14,625 nt of DNA from Clostridia bacterium (GTDB taxonomy: Bacteria > Bacillota_A > Clostridia > Oscillospirales > CAG-272). A program made the translations under genes and the position numbers. This document shows positions 7,116-13,522 of this stretch, piece after piece. The notes under the pieces were generated by a model, which worked only from the letters and a program-made list of their open reading frames with translations, did not search any database and was not told the DNA's origin. Each line of letters starts with the position of its first letter. The stretch's first letter is position 1. The stretch spans positions 1-14,625 of the forward strand of contig JAFVYX010000167.1 in the NCBI GenBank assembly GCA_017500625.1, written 5' to 3'.

Positions 7116-7958
7116 TTCGGTGATCTTCCTACGGTACTCGCGCGGAGAAAGGCCCATGTGCTTTTTGAAAAAGCGGCTGAAATACAGGGCGTCCTCCATA
7201 CCGCACAGGGCGGCCACCTCCCCGACCGAGTGATCGGTGGTGGTGAGCAAATGGCGGCTCCGCTCGAGAAGGAGCGTGACGTAATAGCGCTGGGGCGTGA
7301 CGCCCATAACGCTTTTAAAAAGCTTTAAGAAGTGCTGCTCCGAGAAGCCCGTAAGAAGGGCCAGCTCCGAGTTCTGGCGGCGCACCTCACACTCCGAGCG
7401 CATCAGGCGTATGGCGGGGAGCAGGCGCTCATACGCGCGCCGACTCTCCTCGTCCACCGTCACGCGCCCGGCAAGATGGGCAACGAGCGCGAGGAACTCG
7501 CCCTCATAGAGCATCTGACGGTACACCTCGTCGGCGCGGAAGGATTCCCGACTCCTGTCGCAATACCGCTCAAACTCGTAAAAATCACCGACGGCGTATA
7601 CCCTTTCGGTGAAAAAAGCAAGCATACGCGCCACCTCGGTGCCCGAAAAATGGATAAAAGAAAAGGAAAGAGGGCTCTCCTTCACACGGTAGAGCTGCGG
7701 CTCATCGGGGCGGAACAGGCAAACGCGCCCCGCGCCGACGGTATGCTCCCCACGAGCATCGCGCACCGAAAGCGAGCCGCGGCTGACGTAGATCAGCTGG
7801 TAATCCACGCGCCCGCGCTCACGGCGGATATCGCAGAGCGTAATGTCCTTGTAATTGCCAAAGGAATTGATCGCCAGGTAGCGGTCACTGTACGCCTCGG
7901 AGAATTCCTCGCCCTTTGGAAAATAGGTAAACAAGCTCCTCACCGTCCTTTCCGCCAA
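7113..7958 (-). CDS. AraC/XylS family transcriptional regulator (divergent from GH35)
   Basis: A regulator of up to 281 residues. An N-terminal cupin-like ligand domain covers about 25-115, with the LFRPDEPQLY segment at 81-90. Two C-terminal helix-turn-helix units follow: about 197-218 (LALLTGFSEQHFLKLFK) and about 245-275 (VGEVAALCGMEDALYFSRFF, then GLSPREYR). No ATG start is available. TTG 7958 is the longest form but lacks a ribosome binding site; GTG 7943 has AAGGA only 2 nt away; TTG 7934 has that AAGGA 11 nt away and may be the real start (273 residues). It is divergent from the GH35 gene, and a 15-bp inverted repeat lies between them, so it most likely controls that gene and itself. 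The ligand is probably a galactoside or related sugar (inference). Confidence 0.9.
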   Translation of the reverse strand: MAERTVRSLFTYFPKGEEFSEAYSDRYLAINSFGNYKDITLCDIRRERGRVDYQLIYVSRGSLSVRDARGEHTVGAGRVCLFRPDEPQLYRVKESPLSFSFIHFSGTEVARMLAFFTERVYAVGDFYEFERYCDRSRESFRADEVYRQMLYEGEFLALVAHLAGRVTVDEESRRAYERLLPAIRLMRSECEVRRQNSELALLTGFSEQHFLKLFKSVMGVTPQRYYVTLLLERSRHLLTTTDHSVGEVAALCGMEDALYFSRFFKKHMGLSPREYRRKITE

Positions 7959-7990
7959 CCGCTGTGGGTGGCGGCGCCTTCTTTGCTCTC

Positions 7991-8018
7991 ATTATAGCAC
8001 AAAAAATGCTTTTGTCCA
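7991..8018 (-). promoter_or_regulatory. Promoter of the second AraC-type regulator
   Basis: On the minus strand, TGGACA (8013-8018), 16-nt spacer, and a perfect TATAAT (7991-7996) with TGC before it. The -35 lies inside the left arm of the inverted repeat. Confidence 0.75.
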
Positions 8019-8047
8019 TATTTTTCAGAGCAAAAAATATGGACAAA
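8011..8047. repeat. Perfect 15-bp inverted repeat, probable operator
   Basis: TTTGTCCATATTTTT (8011-8025) and its exact reverse complement (8033-8047) flank a 7-nt centre. Arm centres are 22 bp apart, about two helical turns. Each arm contains TGGACA used as the -35 of the promoter pointing outward. This fits a dimer site for the adjacent AraC-type regulator (inference). As RNA it could form a hairpin, but it lies upstream of both predicted transcription starts. Confidence 0.75.
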
Positions 8048-8068
8048 GCTCGCCCGCCGCCCTATACT
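8040..8068 (+). promoter_or_regulatory. Promoter of the first GH35 gene
   Basis: TGGACA (8040-8045), 17-nt spacer and TATACT (8063-8068). The -35 is in the right arm of the inverted repeat. A run of seven G (8070-8076) sits at the predicted transcription start. Confidence 0.7.
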
Positions 8069-8108
8069 TGGGGGGGAAGGCCCGAAATCTCTTTCATACT
8101 TCCATACC

Positions 8109-8114
8109 AAGGAG
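8109..8114 (+). promoter_or_regulatory. Ribosome binding site that fixes the GH35 GTG start
   Basis: AAGGAG lies 8 nt before GTG 8123. The frame stays open upstream to 7964, but that stretch holds the promoter and inverted repeat and is not expected in the mRNA, so the start is GTG 8123. Confidence 0.8.
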
Positions 8115-8122
8115 ACCTTATC

Positions 8123-9982
8123 GTGAAACCATCGCTTCTTTCCTTTGATGCCGACGGCTTTTATCTTAACGGCGAGCCCTTCCGCATTTTGGCGGGGGAG
8201 ATCCATTATTTTCGCAGCATGCCCGCCGACTGGGAGCGCCGCCTTCTCTCGGCCCGCGACTTCGGTCTTAACACCATCGTGACCTACGTGCCGTGGAATT
8301 CCCACGAGCCGAGCGAGGGGCGCTTCTGCTTTGAACACGAGCTGGACCTGGCCGCCTTCCTTACGCTTTGCCAACGGCTCGGCCTTTACGTGCTGCTCCG
8401 CCCCTCTCCCTACATCTGCTCCGAATGGGATCTTGGAGGGCTTCCCGCGCGTCTGCTTGCCGACAGGAGCATGACTCTCCGCTCCTCCGACCCCGGTTAC
8501 CTTTCCGCCGTCCGCCGCTATTACGACCGCCTGGTGCCCGAATTCCTCCCCTTCCTTTCGACAAGGGGCGGCCCGATCCTTGCGGTGGCGGTCGAGAACG
8601 AATACGGAAGCTACGCCTGCGATGACGAGTATCTTTGCGCCTTAGCCGCTATGCTCCGCGAGCGCGGCGTGGACGTCCCCCTCTATACCACCGACGGGCA
8701 GGCGCCCCAAATGCTGACCTTCGGGCGCGAGAAAACGGGTGGCTTTGTCGGCGTCAATTACCGTGGGACGCGGGGCGCAGGGTCTTCGGCGCTCGCCTCC
8801 GCCCGTGCCTACGCCAAGGACAGCCCCCTCTTTGTAGGGGAATTCTGGGCAGGCCGCTCCATGCACTGGGGAGAGCCCTACGCCCCTCGCGACGCCACCG
8901 ACACGGCCGAGGCCTTCCGTGAGGCGCTGGCGGCGGGGGCAAGCGGTTCCTTTTATATGTTCTCGGGCGGCACCAACTTCGGCTTTATGGGCGGTGCCAA
9001 TTTCGGCAGATCCTACAGTCCGCGCGAGGGCACACCCGACCGCTATATTCCTATGGCGACCTCCTACGACGTCGATGCCCTCCTTGACGAGGCGGGCTAT
9101 CCCACCGAAAAATACTTTCTCTGCCGTGACGTCCTTGACGATTTCCTCGGCAAGCCACGGCGGCCGCACACCGCGCCCGAGCACAAAACGCAGGCGCTCA
9201 CCGTGCCCTTCACCGAGTGCGCCGAGCTGTTTTCCAGTCTCGATGCCCTCACCACCCATCGTGAGAGAACGCACCGCCCCCGTCCTATGGAGGATCTGGG
9301 CGAAAGCTACGGCCTGATCCTTTACACGACCACTCTCCCCGCCTTTACCGAGGGGGCCTATAACCTTGAGCCCCACCGCTACCGCGACCGCGTCACTCTG
9401 TTTGCCGACGGCGAGTATTTCGCCACCTTTCTCCGCGACCGCGGCCTGACGCGGCGGGCGGCGGGGGTCGGCCTCTTCCGCGGCGGGCCCGCCCTTGCCC
9501 CCACGGGGAAGGCGAGGCGCATCGATGCGCTGTGCGAGAACCTTGGGCGCATCAACCACGGCCGCCTCATTCCCGAGGAAAGGAAGGGTATGGAGGAGGC
9601 GCTCACGTACGTGGATTCCATGCTATTCGGATACGAGACGCGCACCCTGCCGCTTGACGACCTTACGGGCCTTACCTTTGCGACGGGAGAGCCGCGCCCC
9701 GATATCCCCTGCTTTCTCCGCGCGCATTTTGATGCCGAGGCGGGGGTCGACACCTACGTGCTGACCGAGGGCCTTGGCCACGGCTACCTTTTTGTGAACG
9801 GCAAAAACCTCGGGCGCTATGACGAGGCGGGGCCCCAAAAAACGCTTTATCTCCCGGGAGCGCTCCTGCGGGAAAAGGACAACGAGCTTATCGTTCTCGA
9901 CCTGGCCCCCCGCGGCGGTGGCGTTACGCTCTCTCTCCTTGACCACGCCGTCCTTACGGGAGAGGGAAAGCCGCTGGCGTGA
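8123..9982 (+). CDS. GH35 family beta-galactosidase (first copy)
   Basis: A 619-residue retaining beta-galactosidase starting at GTG. The TIM barrel spans about residues 10-330 with GEIHYFR near the N-terminus, VPWNSHEP (56-63), the acid/base N159-E160 in VENEYGSY, the nucleophile E240 in VGEFWAG, and GGTNFGFM (282-289). The remaining 280 or so residues are the usual beta domains, including a late GHGYLFVNGKNLGRYD segment typical of GH35. No signal peptide, so cytoplasmic. It differs from the second copy in the window at positions usually conserved, for example RPSPYICSEW rather than RPGPYICAEW. It is divergent from an AraC-type regulator and has its own promoter. It removes terminal beta-galactose from imported oligosaccharides; linkage preference is unknown. 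Confidence 0.95.
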   Translation: MKPSLLSFDADGFYLNGEPFRILAGEIHYFRSMPADWERRLLSARDFGLNTIVTYVPWNSHEPSEGRFCFEHELDLAAFLTLCQRLGLYVLLRPSPYICSEWDLGGLPARLLADRSMTLRSSDPGYLSAVRRYYDRLVPEFLPFLSTRGGPILAVAVENEYGSYACDDEYLCALAAMLRERGVDVPLYTTDGQAPQMLTFGREKTGGFVGVNYRGTRGAGSSALASARAYAKDSPLFVGEFWAGRSMHWGEPYAPRDATDTAEAFREALAAGASGSFYMFSGGTNFGFMGGANFGRSYSPREGTPDRYIPMATSYDVDALLDEAGYPTEKYFLCRDVLDDFLGKPRRPHTAPEHKTQALTVPFTECAELFSSLDALTTHRERTHRPRPMEDLGESYGLILYTTTLPAFTEGAYNLEPHRYRDRVTLFADGEYFATFLRDRGLTRRAAGVGLFRGGPALAPTGKARRIDALCENLGRINHGRLIPEERKGMEEALTYVDSMLFGYETRTLPLDDLTGLTFATGEPRPDIPCFLRAHFDAEAGVDTYVLTEGLGHGYLFVNGKNLGRYDEAGPQKTLYLPGALLREKDNELIVLDLAPRGGGVTLSLLDHAVLTGEGKPLA

Positions 9983-10000
9983 TCGGCCAGCGGCTTTCTT
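9966..10000 (+). terminator. Terminator overlapping the GH35 stop codon
   Basis: A 13-bp stem (9966-9978 with 9986-9998) whose left arm encodes the last residues of the GH35 protein and whose 7-nt loop holds the TGA stop (9980-9982). The plus-strand tail is moderately T-rich. On the minus strand there is no T tract. The convergent gene ends at 9999, only 16 nt from the GH35 stop. Confidence 0.7.
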
Positions 10001-11609
10001 ATTCGCCCAGCGCGGTCTTGACCGCGAGGTAGTCGTTCGTCAGGATACAGTCGATGCCCATGGCGCGGTAGCGCTTGGCCTCCTCAACGTCGTCGGCAAA
10101 GAAAACGTTACATTTGATGCCGTTTTCGTGCGCGCGTTTGACGGTTTTTTCGGTGAAGTGGGGCTTGAACAGCTGAATGCGGTCCACCCCGAGGGCGATG
10201 GCCCTGTCCACCATGGACATAGGATCGGGGTTGCCGTCCCAGCCGACGCACACGCCGATCTCGGGCGCGTAGGCACGCACCTTTTTGAGCATCTCATCGT
10301 TTGAGGTCATAAAGTAGCAATGCCTCTCGCAATCGTAGCGGCGCAAAAGCGCAACGATCTCTTCCATCTTATCGTCGGCAAAGCCGAGGTCCCAGATCTT
10401 GATGTGCAGGTTCATCACCACGCGGCCGCCGAAGCGACAAAGGATCTCCTCGAGCGTCGGGATCTTAAGCCCCGCGAATTTTTCGCCGTGCTTTTTGCCA
10501 AAGTCAAAGCCGAGAAGCTCCTCGTAGGTGAGGTCGGTGATGCGGCCGTGGCCGTCCGACACACGCTCGACGTTGTTGTCGTGGCAGGAGACGAGGACGC
10601 CGTCCCGCGTGCTGTAAACGTCCAGCTCGATCTCCTCGGCGCCCAGCGCCACGGCGGCGCCGAAGGCGGGCAGGCTGTTCTCGGGGGCGACCGAGTTGAA
10701 GCCGCGGTGGGCGCAGAGGCGCGGGTAGGGCATCACGCGGTCAAACGGCACGACCGAGGGGCCGCCGTTGCGGTAGAGCCAGGGGCGGCGCCCCTCCTCG
10801 ATGTACTCGTGGTGGGCGCTGATCGCGCCGCCGTGGCCCGCGGGCTTACCGTACTTTTTGTGGGGATCGAAGTCGAAGATCTCGATGCCCACGCGGTTTT
10901 TTCTGTTGAAGATCTCCTCGCCGAAGGGCGAGACCGCCATGCTGCACCCGCCGACGGGGGAATCCTCCCCGAGCGACACCGAGGAGCGCAAAAGATAGGC
11001 GTTCGTTTCGTAGGCGAGGTGGCGGCAGAGGATCGAGAGCGCCTCGTGCGTGTCGGTGCGCTGGAGCGAGCAGCCGATGATGACGTCCACCCTCTCGCGG
11101 CTAAGGCGCGAGAAGGCCTCGTAGAAATAGAAATCGTAGCAGGTGAGGAAGCCGAAGCGCACCCCCTCCAGCGTCAGGACGTACGGCTCGGCCGCGCGGT
11201 AGCTGTAGGCAACGTCCAGCCCGTGGCCTCCCTCCTCCCCTCGCTTGACCTCCGAGGGAGCGGGGTGGGCCTTGAAATAGCGCCCGACGACTTTGCCCTC
11301 GCGGTCAAGGACGTGAGTGGTGTTGCGGAGCCCGCCCTCGGTCTTATGCGCGGCGTTCACAAAGACGTAAGCGTGGCAGCGCACGGCCATGGCCGCGGCC
11401 TCACGAAGAAGCGTGGGGCCGTTTTTCTCGGCGGCACGGTAAAAGGCCTCCTCACCCGAAACGTCGGCAGGGACGTCGCTGTATTCGGGAAGAACGATCA
11501 CGTCGAGCGGCTCGGCGAGCGAGCGCATCATGGACAAAAGCTCGGAAAAGCAGACGTCAAGCTCCTCGGCGTTCATCGAATAGCGCGGTTCAAAAACAGC
11601 GGCTCTCAT
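9999..11609 (-). CDS. Nitrilase-superfamily amidase fused to glycerophosphodiester phosphodiesterase
   Basis: A 536-residue two-domain protein. Residues 1-285 are a carbon-nitrogen hydrolase: the Glu-Lys-Cys triad is present as E42 (VLPEYSD), K113 (RYFKAHP) and C157 (LTCYDF), and the domain ends with RRPWLYR. Residues 297-536 are a GDPD TIM barrel: H301-R302, E310 and N311 (PENSL), E328 and D330 (IELDV), H343-D344 (CHD), K404 after MNLHI, and a late ILTND. Both halves look catalytically intact, joined by a short linker. No signal peptide is seen. ATG 11609 has GGAGG 7 nt upstream; a longer open frame to 11744 runs over the promoter and is rejected. It would cleave an amide or nitrile and a phosphodiester, perhaps in one substrate such as an acylated glycerophospho-ethanolamine or phospho-modified glycan (inference). 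It has its own promoter. Confidence 0.92.
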   Translation of the reverse strand: MRAAVFEPRYSMNAEELDVCFSELLSMMRSLAEPLDVIVLPEYSDVPADVSGEEAFYRAAEKNGPTLLREAAAMAVRCHAYVFVNAAHKTEGGLRNTTHVLDREGKVVGRYFKAHPAPSEVKRGEEGGHGLDVAYSYRAAEPYVLTLEGVRFGFLTCYDFYFYEAFSRLSRERVDVIIGCSLQRTDTHEALSILCRHLAYETNAYLLRSSVSLGEDSPVGGCSMAVSPFGEEIFNRKNRVGIEIFDFDPHKKYGKPAGHGGAISAHHEYIEEGRRPWLYRNGGPSVVPFDRVMPYPRLCAHRGFNSVAPENSLPAFGAAVALGAEEIELDVYSTRDGVLVSCHDNNVERVSDGHGRITDLTYEELLGFDFGKKHGEKFAGLKIPTLEEILCRFGGRVVMNLHIKIWDLGFADDKMEEIVALLRRYDCERHCYFMTSNDEMLKKVRAYAPEIGVCVGWDGNPDPMSMVDRAIALGVDRIQLFKPHFTEKTVKRAHENGIKCNVFFADDVEEAKRYRAMGIDCILTNDYLAVKTALGE

Positions 11610-11616
11610 AGGGGAT

Positions 11617-11621
11617 CCTCC
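11617..11621 (-). promoter_or_regulatory. Ribosome binding site for the fusion gene
   Basis: GGAGG on the minus strand, 7 nt from ATG 11609, decides this start over upstream in-frame starts that lie at or before the promoter. Confidence 0.8.
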
Positions 11622-11637
11622 GTTCCAATTCTTCGCC

Positions 11638-11665
11638 AAATGGGCTCGAACCGATCCGCCCATTT
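11638..11665. repeat. 8-bp inverted repeat in the fusion-gene leader
   Basis: AAATGGGC (11638-11645) and GCCCATTT (11658-11665) flank 12 nt. It lies just downstream of the predicted transcription start of the nitrilase-GDPD gene, so it could be a repressor operator or a leader hairpin. Confidence 0.5.
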
Positions 11666-11676
11666 CGACCACCTCG

Positions 11677-11705
11677 ATTATAGCACGGGGCACCGCCCTT
11701 GTAAA
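11677..11705 (-). promoter_or_regulatory. Promoter of the nitrilase-GDPD gene
   Basis: On the minus strand, TTTACA (11700-11705), 17-nt spacer and TATAAT (11677-11682) with TGC before it, close to the sigma-A consensus. Confidence 0.8.
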
Positions 11706-11738
11706 GCCGATTTTCCCAAATTTTCGTCTGAAATTCCT

Positions 11739-11766
11739 TTGCAATGCCGCAAAAGTATGTTATAAT
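11739..11766 (+). promoter_or_regulatory. Promoter of the GH123-GH35 operon
   Basis: TTGCAA (11739-11744), 16-nt spacer and TATAAT (11761-11766) preceded by TGT as an extended -10. An in-frame ATG at 11765 overlaps the -10 and is not expected in the mRNA, supporting the ATG at 11795. Confidence 0.8.
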
Positions 11767-11794
11767 GGAGAAAAAGCACGAAAGGAGATCCCGC

Positions 11795-13504
11795 ATGTCC
11801 GCCGTTACCGCCGTCATCACCTCCTCTCTCGAAAAGCTGTTCCCCGAGGTCGAGCCGAGGGCCATGGACACCGCAGGGCTTTCCTGCCTAGCCAACGAGC
11901 CCTTCTCCTTCGGGGTGGCCTACAAGCTCTCCCCCACCTACGCCAACGCTATGGGCATCTACGTTCGCGTGGAGTGCGCCCTCCCCGTCTCGCTCTACTC
12001 GGTGCGGCACGTGCCCGTCCCCGAGACGCTGGACGCCAGGCCGACCGACGTCTACCGCCCCGGCCTCTTTGGCGATATTCTGATCCCAAAAACGACAAAC
12101 GCCCCCCTCACGGCCGCTCGCTACCCTTGGCCCGAGGAGTTCACCGTGGAAGCGGGCGACGCCCCTCTCTTTGCACGGAGCCAATCCTGGGAGGCGCTCT
12201 ATCTCACCGTGAATGAGGCGGAAAAGCCCCTGCCCGCAGGGCGTTACCCCCTCTCCGTGAAGTTTCACGCCTCCAAGGGCGGCGCCCTCCTCGGCGAATG
12301 CTCGCTCACGCTCACCGTCATCGGAGCGCGACTGCCCAAGCAACGGCTGAAGTACACCAGCTGGTTCCACTGTGACTCGCTGTGCGACGCGTACGGCGTT
12401 GCCCCCTTTTCCGAACGGTTTTTTGAAATTTTCGAGTCCTACGTGAGGGTGGGCGCCCGCCACGGCATGAACGTCCTCTTTACCCCCTGCTTCACTCCCC
12501 CCCTCGACACGCCCGTGGGCGGCGAGCGTATGACGGTGCAGCTCGTCGGCGTTACCCGTGTGCGCGGCCGCTGCCGCTTTGACTTCTCCCTCCTTGACCG
12601 CTATATGGACATTGCCCTTAAGGCGGGGGTCGAGTACTTTGAGCATTCCCACCTCTTTACCCAGTGGGGCGCCAAGCACGCCCCGAAGATCGTCGGCAAG
12701 GTCGGCGGCCGTGAGGTGCGTCTCTTTGGCTGGGAGACCGACGTCACCGACGAGGAATACGGGCGCTTTCTCCGCGCCTATCTCGAGGCGCTCCTTTCTC
12801 ACCTTAAGGACAAGGGGCTTGACCATCGCTTTATCTTCCACATCTCGGACGAGCCGGGGCCCGCAACGCACGAAAATTATAAGCGTGCCAAGGAAATGCT
12901 CGGCGGGCTCCTTGACGGCTACACCGTGGGTGACGCCCTCTCGCATTACGAGTATTACGCCGACGGTACGGTGGATCTGCCGATCGTCTGCACCGATAAA
13001 ATCGCCGATTTCTACGGCAAGGCCAAGCCTATGTGGGCCTACTATACGGGCGACCAGTGCTACGACGGGCTCTCGAACCGCAAGCTGAATTCGTCGGGCG
13101 AGCGCTGCCGTATGCTGGGCGTGCAGATGTATATGCACGGCATTGAGGGCTTTCTGCACTGGGGCTATAACTACTGGTACGGCGTCCTCTCGCAGGGCTT
13201 CACCAACCCCCTGCTCGACGCGTGCGGCTACAACGGCACGAACGCGGGCACGGCCTATCTCGTCTATCCCGCCCTCGACGGCACCTGCCTCCCCTCGATC
13301 CGCCAGAAGGTCTTTTACGAGGCGATCAACGATATGCGGGCGCTTCTCCTTTACGAGCGCCTGGCAGGCAAGCGGGCGGCACGCGCCCTCTGCGAGAGCT
13401 TTTTCGGTGAGGTGACCTTCTTCACCCACCCCGAAAGCGCCGAAAAGCTGCTCGCCTTCCGCCGCGCCCTGAACGGGCGAATCGCGGAGAAGCTATCCAC
13501 CTGA
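11795..13504 (+). CDS. GH123/DUF4091 family glycoside hydrolase
   Basis: A 569-residue protein with an N-terminal beta domain (about 30-180) and a catalytic domain of the DUF4091 family, the domain found in GH123 beta-N-acetylgalactosaminidases (about 185-540). FHISDEPGP at 348-356 contains adjacent D352-E353, matching the Asp-Glu pair used for substrate-assisted cleavage in GH123. Other family-like parts are EYFEHSHLFTQWG (280-292) and GIEGFLHWGYNYWY. No signal peptide. ATG 11795 has AAAGGAG 7 nt upstream. The downstream GH35 gene starts 18 nt after its stop, so the two form an operon. GH123 members release beta-linked GalNAc, so with a beta-galactosidase partner host or microbial amino-sugar glycans are a possible substrate (inference); many DUF4091 proteins have untested activity. 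Confidence 0.85.
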   Translation: MSAVTAVITSSLEKLFPEVEPRAMDTAGLSCLANEPFSFGVAYKLSPTYANAMGIYVRVECALPVSLYSVRHVPVPETLDARPTDVYRPGLFGDILIPKTTNAPLTAARYPWPEEFTVEAGDAPLFARSQSWEALYLTVNEAEKPLPAGRYPLSVKFHASKGGALLGECSLTLTVIGARLPKQRLKYTSWFHCDSLCDAYGVAPFSERFFEIFESYVRVGARHGMNVLFTPCFTPPLDTPVGGERMTVQLVGVTRVRGRCRFDFSLLDRYMDIALKAGVEYFEHSHLFTQWGAKHAPKIVGKVGGREVRLFGWETDVTDEEYGRFLRAYLEALLSHLKDKGLDHRFIFHISDEPGPATHENYKRAKEMLGGLLDGYTVGDALSHYEYYADGTVDLPIVCTDKIADFYGKAKPMWAYYTGDQCYDGLSNRKLNSSGERCRMLGVQMYMHGIEGFLHWGYNYWYGVLSQGFTNPLLDACGYNGTNAGTAYLVYPALDGTCLPSIRQKVFYEAINDMRALLLYERLAGKRAARALCESFFGEVTFFTHPESAEKLLAFRRALNGRIAEKLST

Positions 13505-13522
13505 GAAAGAAAGGAACCGCCG

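Noticed and set aside
7964..8122. Upstream extension of the first GH35 reading frame
   Set aside because: It covers the inverted repeat and promoter; the GTG at 8123 has a well-placed ribosome binding site.
11530..11545. TGGACAAAA-type sequence resembling the 8033-8047 operator arm
   Set aside because: It lies inside the nitrilase coding sequence, lacks the AT-rich part of the arm and has no partner arm, so it is probably chance.
11610..11744. N-terminal extension of the nitrilase-GDPD frame
   Set aside because: It runs through the -10 and -35 boxes, while ATG 11609 has GGAGG at 7 nt and begins exactly where the nitrilase fold begins.
10320..11765. Plus-strand open frame of about 480 codons opposite the nitrilase-GDPD gene
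   Set aside because: The minus-strand product carries two complete catalytic families; the opposite frame has no motif and arises from GC-rich codon bias. It also crosses both divergent promoters.
11888..13429. Minus-strand open frame of about 510 codons opposite the GH123-like gene
   Set aside because: The composition is that of an antisense shadow, with no ribosome binding site and no motif.
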